The notes beneath the pieces are model-generated. The model searched no databases. It was not told where the DNA came from and saw only the letters and a program-made list of their open reading frames with translations. This document shows positions 7,122-15,596 of a stretch of 64,000 bases of DNA, piece after piece. Positions within the stretch are counted from its first letter, which is position 1, and each line of letters starts with the position of its first letter. The translations under genes were made by a program, and so were the position numbers. Origin of the DNA: Roseococcus sp. SDR (GTDB taxonomy: Bacteria > Pseudomonadota > Alphaproteobacteria > Acetobacterales > Acetobacteraceae); assembly GCF_019083995.1 (NCBI RefSeq), contig NZ_JAHRCU010000001.1, positions 364,931 through 428,930 on the forward strand, given 5' to 3'.

Positions 7122-8174
7122 TCACAGCACCACGCGCCCGCCCGCGCCCCGGTCATCCATCACGCGGGCCATGTCGTCCCGCACCTCCGGGATGCGACGG
7201 TAGAACTGGTGGCTGGAATCGAGGCTGAGGCCAGGGCCGGTATCCGGCAGCCGCTCGCAATCCACGAAGCGGCAACTCTCGCGCGGGTAGCGCGTGAGGT
7301 CGGTGCGGTCGGTCGGCCCGCTGCGGCCGAGGCGCTGGACGTTGTTCACCACCTGGCTGAGGCGCAGCACCTGGTCGCCCGCCGAGTGATACAGGCTGAG
7401 GCGGCCGGATAGCTTGGCGAGATGGCCGAGCCAGGCGGGCCCGCGGCCCGCTTCGGCATAGGGCGTATCGGCCGCCGCGCTCAACGCCTCGTCGAAGAGG
7501 ACGCCGCTCGGAAGGCCCATGGAAGCCCAGCGGTTCAGCGCGTGCTCCAGCACCCAGTTGCCCATGGAATGCGCGAGCAGGAAGACGCGCCCGCCGCGCC
7601 GCTGGACGCGCTTCATGGCGGGGCGGAGGCGATCCAGGAAGCTGATCACATCGGCGGCGGAGGCGGCGGCGGCGGCCTGGTCCTCGAAATACGCGTTCGC
7701 GAGGGGGGAGGCGGTGATGCCCAGCAGCTTGAGCGCCAGCGTCATGGGGCCGAGCGCGATGCCGCCCAGCACATCGCCCGGGTTCACCACCACGCCGCGG
7801 GAAGGCCAGGAGAAGCTGACCACGCTGCAATCGGCCGCCGGGATGCCGGAGGCGGCGAGCCATTCCCGGTTGAAGGCGGCGCGGGTGATGCTGTCGGTGA
7901 AGCTGTTGGCGAAGCCGTGGATGAAGACCAGCAGGTTACGGCCGGAGCTGAGGTCGGCCTGGACCGTCTCGGCGAAGTCATCCGCCGCCACGCTCTCGAT
8001 GCGGGCGAGGCGCCCGGCCTGGAGCTGCGCGAGGTCGGTCCCTTCCACGAAACCGACGGCATGGGTCACGCGACCGGGCTGGCCGGCGGGGCCGCTCTCG
8101 CCCGCGTAATGGGCGGGGAGGCTGCCATCGCCGAGGAGCTGGCGGTTGGTGGCGAAATAGACCGTCGTGTTCAT
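7122..8174 (-). CDS. Alpha/beta hydrolase of the DUF900 type
   Basis: About 350 residues. It opens with TVYFATNRQLLGDGSLPAHY, the usual start of DUF900-like esterases, followed by LLVFIHGFANSFTD (oxyanion His-Gly) and the nucleophile elbow LLAHSMGNWVLEHAL. A C-terminal His is likely at SSHQFYR. No signal peptide is evident. The ATG at 8174 is chosen because the family begins there; an in-frame ATG at 8195 adds 7 residues. It lies 54 bases after the CHR transporter genes and may be read with them. The substrate is unknown. Confidence 0.8.
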   Translation of the reverse strand: MNTTVYFATNRQLLGDGSLPAHYAGESGPAGQPGRVTHAVGFVEGTDLAQLQAGRLARIESVAADDFAETVQADLSSGRNLLVFIHGFANSFTDSITRAAFNREWLAASGIPAADCSVVSFSWPSRGVVVNPGDVLGGIALGPMTLALKLLGITASPLANAYFEDQAAAAASAADVISFLDRLRPAMKRVQRRGGRVFLLAHSMGNWVLEHALNRWASMGLPSGVLFDEALSAAADTPYAEAGRGPAWLGHLAKLSGRLSLYHSAGDQVLRLSQVVNNVQRLGRSGPTDRTDLTRYPRESCRFVDCERLPDTGPGLSLDSSHQFYRRIPEVRDDMARVMDDRGAGGRVVL

Positions 8175-8228
8175 GTTTGCCAGAATGGCATGCAACTTTT
8201 ACGCGCAATAGGGGGGTCAGCAATACAA

Positions 8229-8771
8229 TTAATGCAGGAAAAGCGCCCCGATCGCCGCACCCGCCCCCAGCACCCAGAGCGGGCTGAACCGGCTGCGCCA
8301 GACGAAGAGCGTGCTGGCGATGGAAATCGCGATGGCGAGCGGCGTGCCGCCCGTGCCGAAGGCGGCACCCTGCGCCAGCAGCAGCCCGGAGGCGGCGATG
8401 AGCCCGACGGCGATGGGGACCATCCCGCGTTCGAAGACGCGCATGGCCAGCGCGCCCTGGAGGCGCCCGCGCAGCCGGCAGAAGGCATAGGCGAGGATCG
8501 AGGTGGGCCCGCACATGGCCAGCATGGCCGCGAACATCCCGGTGATGCCGGCCACATGCCAGCCGAAGAGGCCGACGACCATGACGTTCGGGCCGGGCGC
8601 GGCCTGGGCCAGCGCATAGCGCTTGGAGAAGGCGAGGTCATCCATCCAGCCATGGGTCTCGACCATCAGCCGGTGCATCTCGGGCAGGGCCGCCACACCA
8701 CCGCCGACCGACAGCAGCGAGATCCCGAGGAAGCCCCAGACCAGGGCCGAGAGATCGTCGCCGTCGCTCAT
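8229..8771 (-). CDS. Half-size CHR-family transporter, C-type half, second pair
   Basis: A 180-residue membrane protein carrying one CHR domain (chromate ion transporter superfamily). The diagnostic GGGVAALPEMHRL and GWMDDLAFSKRYALAQAAPGPN are present and five to six hydrophobic segments follow. It pairs with the N-type gene upstream, overlapping it by ATGA. The longer frame to 9008 is a read-back into that gene and is rejected. Two-gene CHR transporters form heterodimers; chromate resistance has been shown for some, but the true substrate here is not evident. Confidence 0.87.
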   Translation of the reverse strand: MSDGDDLSALVWGFLGISLLSVGGGVAALPEMHRLMVETHGWMDDLAFSKRYALAQAAPGPNVMVVGLFGWHVAGITGMFAAMLAMCGPTSILAYAFCRLRGRLQGALAMRVFERGMVPIAVGLIAASGLLLAQGAAFGTGGTPLAIAISIASTLFVWRSRFSPLWVLGAGAAIGALFLH

Positions 8772-9331
8772 TTCCGCCCCCCGTCCTGCCGCAAGGCCCA
8801 CCAGGCGGCGGCGAGGCCGAAGGGCGCGAGGCCCAGCACCACATAGGGCAGGGGGGCCCGCAGCAGCGCGAGCGAGAGCGCGGTGAGGCCGACCAGCAGC
8901 AGGGGCAGCGAGGGCTTCAGCTTCACGGCCATCTTGATCGCGGTGCCCAGCACCATGCCGGCCGCGGCGGCGGCGATGCCGGTCAGCGTGGCGCGCACCA
9001 GCGGCCATTGCCCATAGGCGTCATAGAGCGCCGCGATGCCCGCCAGCAGCGCCATGGGCCCGGCGAAGAGGCCGAGCGCACAGGCCAGCGCGCCCAGGGC
9101 GCCGCCGAAGCGCGTGCCGACGCCGATCGCGGTGTTGAGTGCATTGGGGCCGGGCAGCACCTGGCCCAGGCCCAGCGTCTCGGCATATTCCTGCTCGGTC
9201 AGCCAGCCGCGTTGCTCGACCAGCACGTGGCGGGCCCAGGCATTCACCCCGCCGAAGCTGGTGAGCCCGATCTGCAGATAGGTGAGGAAGAGCGCGCGGT
9301 TGGAAGGATGCGCGCGCGGCTCCCCGCTCAC
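8768..9331 (-). CDS. Half-size CHR-family transporter, N-type half, second pair
   Basis: A 187-residue membrane protein with the N-type CHR signature GGVNAWARHVLVEQRGWL and LGLGQVLPGPNALN. It overlaps the preceding C-type gene (first pair) and the following one by four bases each (ATGA), so all four genes are translationally coupled. It is a paralogue of the gene at 9843-10403, showing that a two-gene unit was duplicated. Confidence 0.87.
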   Translation of the reverse strand: MSGEPRAHPSNRALFLTYLQIGLTSFGGVNAWARHVLVEQRGWLTEQEYAETLGLGQVLPGPNALNTAIGVGTRFGGALGALACALGLFAGPMALLAGIAALYDAYGQWPLVRATLTGIAAAAAGMVLGTAIKMAVKLKPSLPLLLVGLTALSLALLRAPLPYVVLGLAPFGLAAAWWALRQDGGRK

Positions 9332-9846
9332 AGCAGCAGCAGCCCCAGCGCGCCGCCGCCCGCCAGCACCCAGAGCGGCGAATACTTCGTGCGCCAGACG
9401 AAGATGGTGGAGACGGCGATGATGACGAAGCTGAGCAGGTTCGTCCCCGCCGCCTGCGCCATGATGACGCCCGAGCCCGCGATGAGCCCCACCGCCAAGG
9501 GGACGAGCCCGAATTGCGCGGGCTTCAGCCAGGTGTTGCCGCGCAGCCGGTGCGTCAGCCCCTGCATGCCATAGGCCAGGATGGCGGCCGGCAGCAGCAT
9601 GCCGATCGTGGCCATGGCCATGCCGGCCCCGCCCGCGATGTGCCAGCCCATGACGGAGGCGGCCAGGATGTTCGGCCCGGGTGCGGCCTGGGCGAGGGCG
9701 AAGAGCTGGCTGAAGGTGGCGTCATCCATCCAGCCATGCACCTCCACCACCAGGCGATGCATCTCGGGCAGGACGGCATTGGCGCCGCCGATCGCAAGCA
9801 GCGAGAGCGTGCCGAAGGCCAGCAGGATCTGCAGCAGCAGGGTCAT
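9328..9846 (-). CDS. Half-size CHR-family transporter, C-type half, first pair
   Basis: A 172-residue membrane protein of the C-type: GGANAVLPEMHRLVVEVHGWM and FALAQAAPGPNILAAS. Its sequence is clearly related to the gene at 8229-8771. ATGA overlaps on both sides couple it to its neighbours. The C-terminus VWRTKYSPLWVLAGGGALG is shared with its paralogue. Confidence 0.87.
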   Translation of the reverse strand: MTLLLQILLAFGTLSLLAIGGANAVLPEMHRLVVEVHGWMDDATFSQLFALAQAAPGPNILAASVMGWHIAGGAGMAMATIGMLLPAAILAYGMQGLTHRLRGNTWLKPAQFGLVPLAVGLIAGSGVIMAQAAGTNLLSFVIIAVSTIFVWRTKYSPLWVLAGGGALGLLLL

Positions 9847-10403
9847 GGCGCGCGCTTCCAGGATCGCCGCAGCGAGAGAAAGATGCCGAGCGGCGCGAGC
9901 ACGACCACGATGAGCGGCAAGGGCAGGCGCAGGAAGGCCGCACCCGCGACGGCGAGGAGGCCGACCAGGATCAGTTCGGGCGGCGGACGGAGGTTCTGGC
10001 CCATCTTGATCGCGGTGCCGATCACCATGCCGGCCGCAGCGGCGGCCACACCCTGCATGAAGGGTGCGACACCGGGCCGCGTGCCAAACTGGTCATAGAG
10101 GACGGACAGCAGGATCAGGATGCAGAGCGGGCCGATATAGAGCCCGCTGGTCGCGATCAGCGAACCCGCGAGCCCGTGGAAGCGCCGGCCGATCATCACC
10201 GAGGCATTGCCCACATTGGGCCCGGGCAGGATCTGGCCGAGGCCCAGCACCTCGGCATAGTCGCGCTCGGAGAGCCATTTGCGCTCCTCCACGATGACAT
10301 GGCGCGACCAGGGGCCGACGCCGCCGAAGCCCAGCAGCCCGATCTTCGCATAGCCCAGGAAGAGCTCGAGCTTGCCCGGGATTTTCGGCTCCGCTTCAGC
10401 CAC
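9843..10403 (-). CDS. Half-size CHR-family transporter, N-type half, first pair
   Basis: A 186-residue membrane protein with GGVGPWSRHVIVEERKWL and LGLGQILPGPNVGN. Its start overlaps the end of the M20 amidohydrolase gene by 8 bases and its end overlaps the C-type gene by ATGA. It is thus the first transporter gene of a run of four, all read from the same operon as the amidohydrolase. That association suggests an organic anion or hydrolysis product as substrate rather than chromate, but this is inference. Confidence 0.87.
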   Translation of the reverse strand: MAEAEPKIPGKLELFLGYAKIGLLGFGGVGPWSRHVIVEERKWLSERDYAEVLGLGQILPGPNVGNASVMIGRRFHGLAGSLIATSGLYIGPLCILILLSVLYDQFGTRPGVAPFMQGVAAAAAGMVIGTAIKMGQNLRPPPELILVGLLAVAGAAFLRLPLPLIVVVLAPLGIFLSLRRSWKRAP

Positions 10404-11574
10404 GGGGCAGCAGCTGCTCGGCCAGCGTCACCCAGTAGCTGGCGCCGATGGGCAGGATGTCGTCGTTGAAGTCGTAGAGCGGGTGGTGGACGCTGGCTTC
10501 GTTCCCCGTCTTCGCCCCACCCAGCATGAGATAGGCGCCGGGGCGCGCATTCAGCATGAAGGCGAAATCCTCGGCCCCCATGGTGGGCTTGGGCATATGC
10601 GCGACGCGCGCCTCGCCGGCCACGGCGAGGGCCGCGCGCCTGGCCAGCTGCGTGCTCTCGCCCTCATTGATGGTGGCGGGATAGGCGCGCAGGAATTCGG
10701 CGGTGGCCGTGGCGCCGAAGCTCGCCGCGATGCCGGTGACGAGCGACTTGAACTTCGCCTCCAGCATGTCCCCCACCTCCGGCAGGAACCAGCGCGCGGT
10801 GCCCAGCATGGTCACCGTCTCGGGGATCACGTTGTAGGTGTGGCCGCCATTGATGTGGCCGATGGTGATCACGCCGGCATCCGCCGCATCCAGGTTGCGC
10901 GCCACCACGCTCTGCAGCGCCTGCACGATGGCGGCCGCGATCACGATGGGATCATTGCCCTGGAAGGGCAGCGCGCCATGCGCACCCTTACCGGTGATGG
11001 TGACTTCGAGGTTGGCGACGGCGGCCATGACCGGGCCCTCGCGCCAGGCGAAGGTGCCCTCCGGCATGGCGGGCCAATTGTGCAGGCCGAAGATGCGCTC
11101 CATCGGGAAGCGCTCGAAGAGGCCCTCCTGGACCATCACGCCGCCGCCGGCCAGATTCTCCTCGGCCGGCTGGAAGACGACATAGACCGTGCCGTCGAAG
11201 TTGCGCGTCTCGGCGAGGTACTTGGCGGCCCCCAGCAGCATGGTGGTGTGGCCGTCATGGCCGCAGGCATGCATCTTGCCGGGGATGGTGGAGGCATGCG
11301 GCAGGCCGGTCGCTTCCTCGATGGGCAGCGCGTCCATGTCGGCGCGCAGGCCGATGGCGCGGCCGGTCTTGCCATTGCGGCCATGGATGACGCCGACCAC
11401 GCCGGTCTTGGCGATGCCGGTCACGACCTCGTCGCAGCCGAATTGGCGCAGCTTCTCGGCCACGATGCCGGCGGTGCGATGCTCCTCGAAGCCGAGCTCG
11501 GGATGCATGTGGAAATCGCGGCGCCATTCCGTCATCTCGGGATGGAATTCGGCGATGCGGTTGATGATGGGCAT
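10396..11574 (-). CDS. M20 family amidohydrolase (hippurate/IAA-amino-acid hydrolase type)
   Basis: A 392-residue metal-dependent amidohydrolase of the M20D subfamily, which cleaves N-acyl amino acids. Metal-site motifs include HACGHDGHTTMLLGAA and the preceding GLRADMDALPIEE; the dimerisation domain and a C-terminal metal His (near VHHPLYDFND) are present. The ATG at 11574 follows AGGAGAGC and replaces the longer frame start at 11625. No signal peptide, so it is cytoplasmic. It begins 19 bases after the NAD(P)-binding gene and overlaps the first CHR gene. Confidence 0.9.
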   Translation of the reverse strand: MPIINRIAEFHPEMTEWRRDFHMHPELGFEEHRTAGIVAEKLRQFGCDEVVTGIAKTGVVGVIHGRNGKTGRAIGLRADMDALPIEEATGLPHASTIPGKMHACGHDGHTTMLLGAAKYLAETRNFDGTVYVVFQPAEENLAGGGVMVQEGLFERFPMERIFGLHNWPAMPEGTFAWREGPVMAAVANLEVTITGKGAHGALPFQGNDPIVIAAAIVQALQSVVARNLDAADAGVITIGHINGGHTYNVIPETVTMLGTARWFLPEVGDMLEAKFKSLVTGIAASFGATATAEFLRAYPATINEGESTQLARRAALAVAGEARVAHMPKPTMGAEDFAFMLNARPGAYLMLGGAKTGNEASVHHPLYDFNDDILPIGASYWVTLAEQLLPRG

Positions 11575-11593
11575 GGGAAGCTCTCCTGTGGCC

Positions 11594-12424
11594 TCAACAG
11601 AACGTCCGCTTGAGACCTTCCGCAAGGGGGATGGGGATGACGCCCAGCGTTTCGCGCATGGCGGCGATGTCGAAGGCCTTGTCCTCGGTCAGGCGGCGGA
11701 TTTCCTCGGCGCCGATGCGGGGCAGGAAGGGCAGGGCGCGGGTGAGGGGGCTCAGCGCCATGAGCAGCCCGGCCGGGATGGGCAGGATGGGGCGCGGCGC
11801 GATGCCGGCGGCGCGCGCGACTTCGGCGCAGAAATCACGATAGGGCAGGGGCTCGGGGCCCGCGATGATGGTGACCTCGGGCGCTGTGTTGCCGCGCGTG
11901 CTGGCCGCGATCAGGCAGCGGGTCACGTCATCCTGGTGGATGGGCTGCACCAGGCTGGCGCCGCCGCCGGGCAAGGGCAGGACGGGCAGGCGGCGCATCA
12001 GGGCGGCGAGGCGCTGGACATTGTCCTCGCCCTCCGCCCCATAGATCATGGTGGGGTGCAGCAGCACGCCCGCGCGGCGGCTGGCGAGGAAGGCGGCTTC
12101 GCCGGCGCGCACGCCATCGCCATGCGCATCCGGCCAGCGCGAATGGCGCCGCGTGCTCCCCATGAAGACGAAGCGGGCCGTGGGTGGGGCGGCGGCGAGG
12201 ATGGCCGGGATGTGCCGCGCATGCGCGCAGGAGATGATGGTGGTGGCGCCGGCCAGGGCTTCGCGCAGCGCGGCCTCGTCGCGCAGGTCGGCCACCGCAT
12301 GCGGCGCGGGGATGCCGAGGGAGAGCCATTTCGCCGCATCGCGCACCACGGCGCGGAAAGCTTGGCCCAGCGCCCGGCACAGCGTCGCGCCCGAGCGGCC
12401 GGAGGCGCCGATGATGGCGATCAT
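11594..12424 (-). CDS. NAD(P)H-binding / NmrA-epimerase-like protein
   Basis: A 276-residue atypical SDR. The N-terminus MIAIIGASGRSGATLCRAL holds the GxxGxxG dinucleotide motif. HPTMIYGAEGEDNVQRL corresponds to the epimerase active-site strand in related complex-I-assembly or NmrA-like proteins; a canonical YxxxK is not visible, so binding without catalysis is possible. The start overlaps the upstream small exported protein by ATGA, and the longer frame to 12907 is rejected for that reason. The role is unknown. Confidence 0.8.
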   Translation of the reverse strand: MIAIIGASGRSGATLCRALGQAFRAVVRDAAKWLSLGIPAPHAVADLRDEAALREALAGATTIISCAHARHIPAILAAAPPTARFVFMGSTRRHSRWPDAHGDGVRAGEAAFLASRRAGVLLHPTMIYGAEGEDNVQRLAALMRRLPVLPLPGGGASLVQPIHQDDVTRCLIAASTRGNTAPEVTIIAGPEPLPYRDFCAEVARAAGIAPRPILPIPAGLLMALSPLTRALPFLPRIGAEEIRRLTEDKAFDIAAMRETLGVIPIPLAEGLKRTFC

Positions 12425-12765
12425 CGCGGCCGCGGGCGCTCCTGCCCGTTGCGGCCCATGCGGCGCTGGCCGGCATAGGTGCAGAGGAGGGAGCGCGTGC
12501 CATCCGCTTGTTCGAGCGTGATCGGATGGTTGAGGTCGCAGAAGCCGGCCGCGATGGGCAGGGCCTCCTGCCGCAGGCCGATGACCATCAGCGCATCGCC
12601 GCGCTGGCAGCGTTCCTCGGTGATGCGTTGCATGATCTCGGCGGTGGGCTGGGCGGAGGTGGCGAGCGCCCAGCAGATCTGCCCGCCATGCTCGTTCGCC
12701 GCCGCCCCTTGGGCGTGCAGTCCGGACGGCGCCAGCGCGAGCAGGCCGAGCAGGGCCAGGCGCAT
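12421..12765 (-). CDS. Small exported protein with four cysteines, unknown function
   Basis: A 114-residue protein with a clean signal peptide (MRLALLGLLALAPSGLHAQ) and four cysteines in the mature part (QICW, ERCQ, GFCD, LLCT), suggesting two disulfides in the periplasm. The ATG at 12765 overlaps the dehydratase stop (TGATG) and the stop overlaps the next gene by ATGA, so it is tightly embedded in the operon. A GTG one codon earlier is an alternative start. I do not recognise a family. Confidence 0.65.
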   Translation of the reverse strand: MRLALLGLLALAPSGLHAQGAAANEHGGQICWALATSAQPTAEIMQRITEERCQRGDALMVIGLRQEALPIAAGFCDLNHPITLEQADGTRSLLCTYAGQRRMGRNGQERPRPR

Positions 12766-14486
12766 CACACGCCCTCGCTGCGCAGGAAGCGGAGATCCGC
12801 GCCGTCGGGCGCCTGGAGCACCTGCTCATGCACCAGGCGGTCCCAGCCGCGCTTGGGCCTGGCACGCGCCGACCATTTGGCGCGGCGGGCGGCGAGGGTC
12901 GCGTCATCCACCAGCAGGTCGAGGCTGCGGCTCTTCACCGAGAGGCGGATGCGGTCGCCCGTCTCGGCGAAGGCGAGCGGGCCGCCGGCCTGGGCCTCGG
13001 GCGCGATGTGCAGCACGACGGTGCCGAAGGCGGTGCCGGACATGCGGCAATCGCTCATCCGCACCATGTCCTTCACACCCGCGCGGGCGAGCTTCTTCGG
13101 AATCGGCAGGTAGCCCGCCTCGGGCATGCCGGCGGCGGAAAGCGGGCCGGCATTCTTCAGGATCATGATGGTGTCGGCGGTCACGTCGAGATCATCGCGG
13201 TCGATGCGCTCGGCCAGGTCCTCGACGCTGTCGAAGACCATGCAGCGCGCCTCATGCTCGAAAAGGGAGGGGGTGGCTGCCGAGCGCTTCAGGATCGCGC
13301 CATCGGGTGCGAGCGAGCCGAAGAGGGCGACGAGGCCACCGACGGGCGAGACCGGCTTCTCGCGCGCCTTGATGTAGGTGCGGTCCACGAAATGCGAGCC
13401 ATCGCCGATGCGCTCGGCGAGCGTGCGGCCATAGACGTCGCGCGTCTCCAGGTGCAGTAGGTCGCGGATTTCCCAGAGGAGGGCGCGCATGCCGCCGGCG
13501 AAGTGGAAGTCTTCCATATAGCCTTCGCCGGTGGGCTTGAGGTCCACCAGCACGGGCGTCTCGTCGCTCATCTCATCCAGGCGCTTGAGGTCCACGCGCA
13601 GCCCGGCGCGGCCGGCGATGGCGGCGAGATGCACGAGCGCATTGGTGGAACCGCCGAGCGCCAGCAACACGCGCATGGCGTTCTCGACCGCTTCGATCGT
13701 CATGATCTCGGAGGGGCGGACCTTGAGGCCCATGGCGAGACGGCCGGCTTCTTCGGCGATGCGCAGGCGGTCGGCATGGACGGCGGGGGCACTCGCACCT
13801 TCCAGCGGCATGAAGCCGAGCGTGGCGACCAGGCAGGCCATGGTGCTGGCCGTGCCCATCACGCCGCAGGTGCCGGCGGTGACGGCCAGCGCGTTCTCCA
13901 CCTCATTGATGCGCGCCTCGCTCACATCGCCCGAGCGGTAGCGCGCCCAGTAGCGGCGGCAATCGGTGCAGGCGGCCAGCCGCTCGCCCTGGTAGCGATT
14001 GGCGCTCATGGGGCCGGTCACGAGCATCACCGCCGGCACATCGGCCGAGACGGCGGCCATGAGCTGGGCGGGGACCGTCTTGTCGCAGCCGCCGATGAGG
14101 ACGACGGAATCCATGGGCTGCGCGCTCACCATCGCCTCGGTGTCGAGCGCCATGAGGTTGCGGTAATGCATGGAGCAGGGCGTCAGGAAGGGCTCGCAAA
14201 GGCTGATGGTCGGAAACGCCATGGGCAGCCCGCCCGAGAGCATGACGCCGCGCTTCACCGCCTCGATCAGGTCGGGCACGGAGCGGTGGCAATTGTTGAA
14301 GTCGCTGGCCGTGTCCACGATGCCGACCACGGGGCGGGTCAGCGCATCCTTGGAATAGCCCATGGAGGCGGCGAAGCTGCGGCGCAGATAGAGGGCGAAT
14401 TCGCGGTCGCCGTAATTCGCGGCGTTGCGGCCCAATCCATGCGCGATGGGGCCATGGGCGGCGGGGTTGCTGGTGTCGTCGGTCAT
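12765..14486 (-). CDS. IlvD/Edd family dehydratase, probably a sugar-acid (pentonate) dehydratase
   Basis: A 573-residue [2Fe-2S] dehydratase. Cluster cysteines lie in FNNCHR, GGCDKT and GTCGVMGTASTMA, and the catalytic Ser region is DCRMSGTAFGTVVLHIAPEA. The CSMHYRNLMALDTEAM segment and length favour L-arabinonate/D-xylonate-type dehydratases over branched-chain IlvD. The ATG at 14486 follows AGGAGAGC. It heads a minus-strand operon that continues through 8229. The sugar acid acted on cannot be told from sequence. Confidence 0.85.
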   Translation of the reverse strand: MTDDTSNPAAHGPIAHGLGRNAANYGDREFALYLRRSFAASMGYSKDALTRPVVGIVDTASDFNNCHRSVPDLIEAVKRGVMLSGGLPMAFPTISLCEPFLTPCSMHYRNLMALDTEAMVSAQPMDSVVLIGGCDKTVPAQLMAAVSADVPAVMLVTGPMSANRYQGERLAACTDCRRYWARYRSGDVSEARINEVENALAVTAGTCGVMGTASTMACLVATLGFMPLEGASAPAVHADRLRIAEEAGRLAMGLKVRPSEIMTIEAVENAMRVLLALGGSTNALVHLAAIAGRAGLRVDLKRLDEMSDETPVLVDLKPTGEGYMEDFHFAGGMRALLWEIRDLLHLETRDVYGRTLAERIGDGSHFVDRTYIKAREKPVSPVGGLVALFGSLAPDGAILKRSAATPSLFEHEARCMVFDSVEDLAERIDRDDLDVTADTIMILKNAGPLSAAGMPEAGYLPIPKKLARAGVKDMVRMSDCRMSGTAFGTVVLHIAPEAQAGGPLAFAETGDRIRLSVKSRSLDLLVDDATLAARRAKWSARARPKRGWDRLVHEQVLQAPDGADLRFLRSEGV

Positions 14487-14569
14487 GGCGCGCTCTCCTG
14501 CTGGCTTGGGGCCAGTCTTAGGCCGGATGGCGCGGCGGGCGAAGCCCCGTGCCGTGCTGCTGCCCGCGC

Positions 14570-14932
14570 CTACTCCCACGCGCAGTTGAAGCTGAGGACG
14601 GTTCCGGTCGTGCGCAGGACCGCCCCGCCGCTCGGCCGGGTGATCGTGCGGTTGCAGGGTGTGGAGGATTCCCAGCCCCCATTGCGATTCTCGACCTCGA
14701 ACCGGACGGCATGCGGCCGGACGAAGCGCTCACAGTGGCGGGACTTGCCCGGCACGTTGGTCCAGTCATTGACCGCTTCCCGCCCATCGGCGGTGATCTG
14801 GATGATCTTCACCCGGAACAGCATGACCAGCGTGTCATTCGCGAAGCAGAAGAGCTGGCTTCCCGACTGCGCCGCGGCGGGCAGCGGCGCGGCGAGCAGG
14901 GCGAGCAGGGGGAGCAGGAGGAGTTTGCGCAT
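14570..14932 (-). CDS. Small secreted four-cysteine protein, family A copy 1
   Basis: A 120-residue protein with signal peptide MRKLLLLPLLALLAAPLPAAAQ and a mature part of about 98 residues with four cysteines (LFCF, RHCERF, TPCNRT, NCAWE). It shares with copies 2 and 3 the spacing of the cysteines and a PSGGAVLRTTG-like motif. Function unknown; a periplasmic or extracellular disulfide-bonded beta fold is plausible. A promoter-like TTGGCA-18-CATGAT lies upstream within a region duplicated 540 bases away. Confidence 0.72.
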   Translation of the reverse strand: MRKLLLLPLLALLAAPLPAAAQSGSQLFCFANDTLVMLFRVKIIQITADGREAVNDWTNVPGKSRHCERFVRPHAVRFEVENRNGGWESSTPCNRTITRPSGGAVLRTTGTVLSFNCAWE

Positions 14933-14940
14933 GGTTCGCC

Positions 14941-15045
14941 TCGCGGAAGATGCAGGCCGGATCATGCAGGGCGCGGCGCGCGCTTGCCAATCGGTGCGGC
15001 CGGTGGCGGCGTTCGGCCCGGCCGATGGCGGGAATGCGGCGCCGT
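14941..15045 (-). repeat. Duplicated upstream region, copy 1 (pairs with 15481-15585)
   Basis: This leader matches 15481-15585 at a constant offset of 540 bases, with 48 consecutive identical bases at 14983-15030. The genes that follow have diverged far more than this noncoding leader, which implies selection on the leader or gene conversion after tandem duplication. Confidence 0.8.
14961..14990 (-). promoter_or_regulatory. Candidate promoter of family A copy 1
   Basis: On the minus strand TTGGCA, 18 bases, CATGAT. The predicted start near 14954 gives a leader of about 21 bases with GAGG upstream of the ATG. The same hexamers and spacing recur in copy 2. Confidence 0.45.
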
Positions 15046-15119
15046 GCCTCGGGCGGCTCCTGGATGTCGCATGGGCGCGGCGGGCCGGGGCCGCGGCGCT
15101 CTTGAGAGGCGCGGGCCGC

Positions 15120-15473
15120 CTATTCCCAACCGCATGTGATCGTGGACAGGTTCCCGGTTACGCGCAGGATTGCTCCGCCGCTGGGCTGGCTGACGGTCCA
15201 GTTGCACACAAACGCCCAGTCGACGATTTGCCGGGCTTCCACCTGGAACCGGACCGCATGCGCTCGCACGAAGCGCGCGCAATGCCGCGACATGGGTGGA
15301 ACCCGCACCCAGTCGTTGGTGGCCTCCCTGCCATTGGCTGTGATCTGGGTGATCTTGACCCTTGTCGGCGTCAAGTTCAGGCGGTTTGCGAGGCAGAATT
15401 CCTGGCTGCCCGATTGCGCCGCGGCGGGCGGCGGCGCGGCCAGCAGGGGAAGCAGCAGGAGGAGCTTGCGCAT
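15120..15473 (-). CDS. Small secreted four-cysteine protein, family A copy 2
   Basis: A 117-residue paralogue of the gene at 14570. Signal peptide MRKLLLLLPLLAAPPPAAAQ, then four cysteines in the same order (EFCLAN, RHCARF, VCNWTV, ITCGWE) and the shared VSQPSGGAILRVTG. Conserved blocks with copy 1 include KITQIT, NGREATNDW and HAVRF. No known family is recognised. It is transcribed in the same direction as its paralogues but each appears to have its own promoter region. Confidence 0.72.
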   Translation of the reverse strand: MRKLLLLLPLLAAPPPAAAQSGSQEFCLANRLNLTPTRVKITQITANGREATNDWVRVPPMSRHCARFVRAHAVRFQVEARQIVDWAFVCNWTVSQPSGGAILRVTGNLSTITCGWE

Positions 15474-15480
15474 GATGGCC

Positions 15481-15585
15481 TCGCGGAAGATGCAGGGCTG
15501 ATCATGCAAGGCGCGGCGCGGCCTTGCCAATCGGTGCGGCCGGTGGCGGCGTTCGGCCCGGCCGATGGCGTGGATGCGGCGCCGT
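15481..15585 (-). repeat. Duplicated upstream region, copy 2 (pairs with 14941-15045)
   Basis: See the copy at 14941-15045. The longest identical run is 15523-15570. It contains the second TTGGCA/CATGAT promoter-like pair and ends at the start of family A copy 2. Confidence 0.8.
15501..15530 (-). promoter_or_regulatory. Candidate promoter of family A copy 2
   Basis: TTGGCA, 18 bases, CATGAT on the minus strand, identical in hexamers and spacing to the copy at 14961-14990. Confidence 0.45.
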
Positions 15586-15596
15586 CAGCAGGGCGG

